Source of the DNA: an uncultured Bacteroidales bacterium
GTDB lineage: Bacteria; Bacteroidota; Bacteroidia; Bacteroidales; P3
DNA: 64,000 nt
Direction: 5' to 3'
NCBI GenBank assembly: GCA_937884485.1
Contig: CALGCG010000024.1
Coordinates: 31,198 to 95,197 of the forward strand
Positions 59,641 to 64,000 of this stretch are shown piece by piece. The position numbers and the translations under genes are program-made. Within the stretch, counting starts at the first letter, position 1. Every line of letters starts with the position of its first letter. The notes below the pieces were generated by a model. It saw only the letters and a list, made by a program, of their open reading frames with translations, searched no databases and was not told the DNA's origin.

Positions 59641-61140
59641 TTACTTTTTGACGTCCACTTTGCTGTCGCTGTCGAGGTTGATGTTGCGGTTCACCTTGGC
59701 GTCGATGGTGTTGGCGCGGACGATGTCGGTCATGTTGACACCCGTGGCGCTCTCGATGACGTCGAAGCTCTGCTTGATGACCGTGGGCACGGCGCCGCTG
59801 ATGCCGGCGGCGTCGGCACCGCTGGTGCCGTAGACGTTCATGTTCTTGATGGCGGAGATGGGCTCGCTGACGTGCTGCGCCACCTCGGGGATGATCTTCA
59901 CCATCATGTCGAGGATGGCCGCCTGGCCGTAGCGCTCGTAGGCTTCGGCTTTCTTCTGCATGGCCTCGGCTTCGGCAAGACCTTTTTTCTCGATGGCGAT
60001 AGCCTCGGCCTCGCCGGCTTTCTGTATCTTGTAGGCTTCGGCTTCGCCGTTGGCCTTGATACCCTCGGCTTCGAGCACCATGGCCTGCTTTTTGGCCTCG
60101 GCCAGGGCAATCTGGGCGCGGGCTTCCTGCTCGGCGCGGTAGGCCTGGGCCTCGGCTTCGCGCTTCTGCTGCTCAAGGTCGGCAGCGGCCTGCAGCTCAA
60201 TGCGATACTTGTCGGCATCGGACTTCTTCATCACCTCGGCCTGCAGCTCGTTCTCACGGATTTTCACGCGCTCGGCGGTGAGCACCTGCTCGCGCTTGGT
60301 CTGCTCGATCTGGGCGTCGACGGTCTTGGTGTTGATGGTCTTCTGCTGTTCCTGACGCTGAATCTCGTAGGCGGCGTCGGCGTCGGCTTTCTTGGTCTGT
60401 TCGATGATGGTCAGCTCGCTGCGCTTGACGGCCAGCTCGTTCTGGCGGATGGCTATCTGGGTCTGGCTGTCCACCTGGGCGTCGTTGGCCTCCTTCTGGG
60501 CCTCGGCCTCGGCTTTGGCGATGTCGCGCTCGGCGTTGGCCTTGTTGATTTTGGCCTGCTTGCGGATGGTCCACGTGTTGTCGGCTCCGAGGTCCTCGAT
60601 GAGGTTCTTCTCGTCGGTGACGTTCTGTATGTTGCACGAAATGATGCGCAGACCGAGGGCCTCCATGTCCTTCTGGGCCTTGTTCATGATTTCGTCGCTG
60701 AACTTGTCGCGGTTGATGTTGATGTCGCGCAGCGAGAGGCTTCCGATGACCTCGCGCATGTTGCCCTCCAGCGAGTCCTGCACCTGCTTGGAGATGTCGG
60801 CCCCGTTCATGTTCAGGAAGTTCTTGGCGGCGAGGCGCACCCCTTCGATGTCGGGGATGACCTGGATTTTGGCCACGGCGTCGACGTTGACGTTGATGAA
60901 GTCGTTGGTGGGCACGGTGCGGCTGGTCTTGATGTCGGCGGTCACCTGCCCCAGAAACACCTTGTCCAGGCGCTCCAGCAACGGCACACGCAGTCCGCCC
61001 TTGCCGATGTAGATACGCGGCTTGCGGTTCAATCCGGAGACGATGTAGGCCACCGACGGCGGCGCTTTGATGTAGGAAACCAGGATGATGAACAGTACGA
61101 CGACTGCCACGACGATGATGGTAATAACGATGTTGCTCAT
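59641..61140 (-). CDS. Flotillin-like SPFH protein
   Basis: 499 aa. One N-terminal membrane segment (IVITIIVVAVVVLFIILVSYI) is followed by an SPFH/PHB domain (about residues 30-190, with VNVDAVAKIQVIPD and IGSLSLRDININRDKF). A long Ala/Glu/Lys-rich coiled coil (about 195-415) has many AEAEA repeats. A Gly/Ala-rich C-terminus (GTSGADAAGISGAVPT) is also present. This is the flotillin/YqiK layout: an oligomeric scaffold of membrane microdomains. It is 10 bp downstream of kamC and so on the same transcript, an unusual partner for lysine-degradation genes. No NfeD-like gene is adjacent. Confidence 0.93.
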   Translation of the reverse strand: MSNIVITIIVVAVVVLFIILVSYIKAPPSVAYIVSGLNRKPRIYIGKGGLRVPLLERLDKVFLGQVTADIKTSRTVPTNDFINVNVDAVAKIQVIPDIEGVRLAAKNFLNMNGADISKQVQDSLEGNMREVIGSLSLRDININRDKFSDEIMNKAQKDMEALGLRIISCNIQNVTDEKNLIEDLGADNTWTIRKQAKINKANAERDIAKAEAEAQKEANDAQVDSQTQIAIRQNELAVKRSELTIIEQTKKADADAAYEIQRQEQQKTINTKTVDAQIEQTKREQVLTAERVKIRENELQAEVMKKSDADKYRIELQAAADLEQQKREAEAQAYRAEQEARAQIALAEAKKQAMVLEAEGIKANGEAEAYKIQKAGEAEAIAIEKKGLAEAEAMQKKAEAYERYGQAAILDMMVKIIPEVAQHVSEPISAIKNMNVYGTSGADAAGISGAVPTVIKQSFDVIESATGVNMTDIVRANTIDAKVNRNINLDSDSKVDVKK

Positions 61141-61150
61141 AATGTTGTAT

Positions 61151-62539
61151 TTAATGGTTAATATTCTCTTGTGCCAAGTGGATCAGCTGCTCGTCGCAGC
61201 CGAGGATGGAGGCTATGCGCAGGGCCTCGTGGGGCACGTTGTCGCTTTGGTCCTCGGTGAGCGAGTAGTCGATGAAGCGGTTGATGCTCTGCGGCGTCAG
61301 CGGTATGTTCTCCATGCCCTCGACGAAGCCTTTCACCCGCAGGCGGCGGCAGTCTGTGCCGAGCTGGCCGTAGTGGGTGGTGATAAGGGTGATGGAGGGC
61401 AGCGATTCCAGTATCTTGATGATGGCCTGCACCAGGGCCTTGCCTTCGACGGGATTGGTGGTGCGCGCAGGCTCGTCGATGAGCACCAGCAGGCGCTCGT
61501 TGCGGCAGGACTGCAGTATGTTGCTGATTTTGATGATTTCCGACGCGTAGGAGGAGAGGCCGTTCATCTCGTCCTGGTCGTCGCCAATGGAGGTCACCAC
61601 GCCCTCCACCAGGCACACCGTGGCCTCCTCGGCGGGCACGAACATGCCGCATTGGGCCATGATCTGTGCGGTGCCTATGCTCTTGAGCAGCACCGTCTTG
61701 CCAGCCATGTTGGCGCCGGTGACGAGGCACACGCCGGAGCGCACCTCGATGTCCACGGGCTGATAGCGCAGGTGCATCTCCTCGTTGCGCTGTTTGACGC
61801 GGGGATTGAAGAGCTGGCGGTAGGCTATATGGTCGCCGACGGCGGGACGCACCAGGTTCCACCGGATGGCCAACTCGGCCCGAGCCAGCAGGAAGTCGGC
61901 GTAAGCCATTTGTTCCATGGTGTTTACGAGTGTCTCTGTCCAGGGGCGCAGCTCGTCCGAGAGGCGCAGGCATACGCGGTTCTGTATCTCGCTCTGGCGG
62001 GCCAGCAGGTAGCTGATGCGCATGGGGTCGCCCCCGGAGGTCTGCAGGGCGTTCAGCTCGCGCCGCAGGGCAGGCAGTTCGGGGTCGTAACTATCATAGA
62101 TGTAGAAGTTTGCGATGCCTGTATGGTCGGGGTCGAGGATGGCGAAGGGCTCGCTGCAGTCCGGCAGCGGCAGGGTGGCACCGAGGTCCAGGCCCTCGAT
62201 AGCGGCGGCGGCGGAGCGCGAGAGGGAGCAAAGGCTCTTGATTTCAAAGAGTTCCACCTCGTTGAGCGGCATGTGGTTGGCCAGGGAGGCGAAGGTGCCG
62301 CTGAGGTCGTGCAGGCACATCAGGCAGTGGCGCAAGTCGATGTAGTAGCGACGGTTGGGGATGTCGTTGGTGGCACGGATGGCGGCCTCCAGGCAGTCCC
62401 ACTCCTCCTCCAGTTCCGGGGCTGAGGTGCGGAAAGCGGCCTCCAGCATGGCCCTTCGGCCTGCGGCCGACATAAGGTCCATGCTATCAATGATGTACTG
62501 GAATCCAGCGTCGCTTTTCAATAGTTCTTTTATCTTCAT
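61151..62539 (-). CDS. kamC: MutS-like ATPase KamC (lysine 5,6-aminomutase reactivase)
   Basis: 462 aa. The C-terminal half has a MutS-type ATPase: LVTGANMAGKTVLLKSIG (Walker A), DEMNGLSSYASEI, LLVLIDEPARTTNPVEG (Walker B) and LITTHYGQL. The DNA-binding and clamp domains of true MutS are missing, and the N-terminus is replaced by a helical part (MDLMSAAGRRAMLEAAF). Small MutS-like ATPases of this form are encoded in lysine-fermentation clusters as KamC, thought to reactivate the B12-dependent aminomutase with KamB. The gene just upstream fits KamB. kamD/kamE are not in the window, so the assignment is by family resemblance. Confidence 0.8.
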   Translation of the reverse strand: MKIKELLKSDAGFQYIIDSMDLMSAAGRRAMLEAAFRTSAPELEEEWDCLEAAIRATNDIPNRRYYIDLRHCLMCLHDLSGTFASLANHMPLNEVELFEIKSLCSLSRSAAAAIEGLDLGATLPLPDCSEPFAILDPDHTGIANFYIYDSYDPELPALRRELNALQTSGGDPMRISYLLARQSEIQNRVCLRLSDELRPWTETLVNTMEQMAYADFLLARAELAIRWNLVRPAVGDHIAYRQLFNPRVKQRNEEMHLRYQPVDIEVRSGVCLVTGANMAGKTVLLKSIGTAQIMAQCGMFVPAEEATVCLVEGVVTSIGDDQDEMNGLSSYASEIIKISNILQSCRNERLLVLIDEPARTTNPVEGKALVQAIIKILESLPSITLITTHYGQLGTDCRRLRVKGFVEGMENIPLTPQSINRFIDYSLTEDQSDNVPHEALRIASILGCDEQLIHLAQENINH

Positions 62540-62569
62540 TTTCTTTTTTGTTTCTTCTTTGTTTCTTCT

Positions 62570-62790
62570 TTTAGTAGTTAAGTAGTAAAGTAGTCAGCCC
62601 TTCGGGCAGTGGTTAAGACAAATGTGTCGTCTCCTTGACTTCTTTTCTTCTTCTAATAGTTAAGTAGTAAAGTAGTTAGCCCTTCGGGCAGTAGTTAAGA
62701 CAAATGTGTTGTTTTTGTGTGTGTTTCATACTTTTGTCTTAACTACTTAACTACTTAACTACTATCTACTTAACTACTGTCTCCTTAACT
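62570..62790. repeat. Octamer (TTAACTAC) and 60-bp repeats between kamB and kamC
   Basis: Two direct copies of a segment with TAGTTAAGTAGTAAAGTAG, AGCCCTTCGGGCAGT and GGTTAAGACAAATGTGT lie near 62571-62632 and 62655-62710. They are followed by (TTAACTAC)n on the opposite strand sense (62735-62790), which can pair with them. Each CCCTTCGGGC forms a tight hairpin. No gene is visible in this 252-bp gap. Confidence 0.85.
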
Positions 62791-62791
62791 A

Positions 62792-63802
62792 CTATACTCC
62801 TTCTATCTTCATCACATCATACACGGGGGTCTGCAGGGCGTCGCTCAGGGCGTCGCAAGTGCTCTTGGAATCAAGCAGAAAGCCTTGCGGCGACGTGGGG
62901 TTGAGGGTGATGGCGATGAGCTTGGAGCGCTGCAGCACCATCAGGCGGTTGCCCCGGCGGGTGTAGTCGACGTAGACCTCTGGGGTGACGAATATCTTCG
63001 TAAAGTCTCTTGCTATCAGGGTGATATCCTTTCCTTTGGCCGCGAGAATCTTCAGCAGGCGGTCGCTGATGGCCCCGGCGGCGAAGAGGGTGTGTCCGAA
63101 GCGCAGGATGTCCTTCTCCGAACGGTCGATGAGGAAGACCGAGGCAATCTCCAGGTCGTGAATCTCGCCGTCGTTGTCGATGGCCCAAATGCCTGATTCT
63201 ATGATACTGAGGCGGTTTCTGAGGGCCTCGTCCACCTCGTCGAGGCAGATGAGCTGGTAGAGGTGGCGGGTCTTGGCGATGAGCTGTTTGACATTGGCGG
63301 ACACCGCCGCGCCGGTGGCGAGGATCATGCAGTCGGTCACCGTGGGCGACGCCAGGCTCAGGCGCGACAACGCTCCGTCGACAATCGAAATGTCAACACC
63401 CATGGAATCAAGACTTTGAATCTGCCGTTTGAGCACCGCCGTGGTGGCGGCGCCGGAGAGCAGCACCTTGCCCTGGATGAGCACCTCGGCGGTCACCAGG
63501 GGTCCCAGCGAGGTGCGCTGGCTGTCCACGGCCACCAGGCGGCTCACGGCCTGGCGGATGAGGTAGTGCTTCTCCGAGGTGATGAAATGGGTGCCGCGGA
63601 AGAGGGTGATTTCCGGCTTGGCGGTGGCAAAAACGCTGTCCACCTGCTCGCCGTCCACACCGATGGAAGTGACTCCCACATGGATGCCCAACTGGTTCAT
63701 TCTATGTAGTATATAGTTCAGGCATACGGTCTTTCCCGTATTCTTTTCGAGCCCCACGATGGAGAGGCTGCGGTGGCGTAGTATTTCAGAGATAAACGGC
63801 AT
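62792..63802 (-). CDS. kamB: KamB-like P-loop protein (lysine 5,6-aminomutase reactivase subunit)
   Basis: 336 aa from MPFISEILRHRSL; 46 more in-frame codons upstream cross the promoter and are not used. SIVGLEKNTGKTVCLNYILH is a P-loop near residue 14-30. TSLGPLVTAEVLIQGKVLLS and DISIVDGALSRLSLASPTV, with its Asp-Gly-Ala-Leu-Ser block, lie further on. The order kamB-kamC matches lysine-fermenting Bacteroidales and Fusobacterium clusters, where the pair is described as a reactivation system for lysine 5,6-aminomutase. The function therefore rests on family and context; the mutase genes are outside the window. Confidence 0.78.
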   Translation of the reverse strand: MPFISEILRHRSLSIVGLEKNTGKTVCLNYILHRMNQLGIHVGVTSIGVDGEQVDSVFATAKPEITLFRGTHFITSEKHYLIRQAVSRLVAVDSQRTSLGPLVTAEVLIQGKVLLSGAATTAVLKRQIQSLDSMGVDISIVDGALSRLSLASPTVTDCMILATGAAVSANVKQLIAKTRHLYQLICLDEVDEALRNRLSIIESGIWAIDNDGEIHDLEIASVFLIDRSEKDILRFGHTLFAAGAISDRLLKILAAKGKDITLIARDFTKIFVTPEVYVDYTRRGNRLMVLQRSKLIAITLNPTSPQGFLLDSKSTCDALSDALQTPVYDVMKIEGV

Positions 63803-63812
63803 AATTCGGTTG

Positions 63813-63844
63813 CAAAGATAAAAAAAAAAAAGCAAATGACCAAA
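63813..63844 (-). promoter_or_regulatory. Promoter of the kamB-kamC-flotillin operon
   Basis: Minus strand: TTTG (63844-63841), 20 bp, TATCTTTG (63820-63813), a full match to the Bacteroidota consensus. Transcription would begin about 63807, only some 5 nt before the kamB start codon, so the mRNA would be nearly leaderless. Confidence 0.7.
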
Positions 63845-63940
63845 TTTTATCTGTTCGCTTGGCCGTGCCGGCACCATGCTCGCCGCTCTTTTTCTTCGAG
63901 CCGAAGAGGCAAGCAATAGGCCCCCACTTCGCCCCTTCAC

Positions 63941-64000
63941 ATATAGTTCTTATATAGTTCTTATATAGTTCTTATATACTGTATATAGGAACTATATAAG
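63941..64000. repeat. ATATAGTTCTT repeats and a 41-bp near-perfect palindrome at the window end
   Basis: Three 11-bp units ATATAGTTCTT (63941-63973) run into a palindrome. CTTATATAGTTCTTATATAC (63960-63979), a central T, and the inverted arm 63981-64000 differ at one position. The adjoining 63845-63940 holds nothing that I can support as a gene. Confidence 0.85.

Overview
The window looks like a chromosomal segment of a Bacteroidales bacterium (phylum Bacteroidota). The evidence is Bacteroidota-type promoters (TTTG, then 19-20 bp, then TAnnTTTG), an UpxY/NusG-like antiterminator heading a polysaccharide locus, a tyrosine autokinase with a Tyr-Gly tail, a type IX secretion (T9SS) C-terminal sorting domain, and a KamB/KamC pair typical of lysine-fermenting Bacteroidales. 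By eye the backbone is GC-rich (about 55-60%), with AT-rich islands inside the polysaccharide locus.

Region 1, 38.9 kb down to 1 (all minus strand): one large surface-polysaccharide locus. A consensus promoter near 38.8 kb drives upxY, an atypical sugar transferase, the ABC exporter (wzm, wzt), and then about 30 genes with very short gaps and repeated 4-bp ATGA overlaps. They include about 14 glycosyltransferases, four hexapeptide or CatB acyltransferases, an MBOAT/SGNH O-acetylation pair, two deacetylase-like proteins, an FkbM methyltransferase, two UDP-GlcNAc 2-epimerases, a UDP-glucuronate 4-epimerase-like protein and a second epimerase with a zinc-ribbon-like insert. The locus ends with wza, wzc and an OmpA-like gene. 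No Wzx flippase was seen, so the polymer is probably moved across the inner membrane by Wzm/Wzt. The locus is a mosaic: AT-rich blocks lie at about 12.6-19.1 kb and 29.3-34.05 kb, the second starting inside wzt.

Two mobile-looking systems sit in this locus. One is a REP-associated-type (HUH) transposase gene at 23.8-25.0 kb, with palindromic repeats in and around it. The same repeat family interrupts other genes in frame. The other is a 454-bp cassette with 32-bp terminal inverted repeats (TIRs) that holds only a GxxExxY (PD-(D/E)XK-like) gene. A 99-bp gene-less element with the same ends lies 1 kb away.

Region 2, 39.3-47.6 kb: a lipoprotein metallopeptidase of the M49 type (minus strand), tRNA-Ser(GGA), and a giant alpha-2-macroglobulin-like protein (plus strand) that carries an internal carboxypeptidase-regulatory-like domain.

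Region 3, 47.8-53.5 kb: a probable phosphate-uptake group, with an outer-membrane porin diverging from a PiT transporter followed by a PhoB/PhoR-like two-component pair.

Region 4, 53.5-59.4 kb: an ECF-type sigma factor, two membrane proteins coupled to it by overlapping starts and stops, a T9SS cargo protein, two lipoproteins and a few decayed gene fragments. One fragment duplicates the 3' end of kamC.

Region 5, 59.6-64 kb (minus strand): kamB, kamC and a flotillin gene as an operon. The operon starts at a consensus promoter only a few bases before the kamB start codon.
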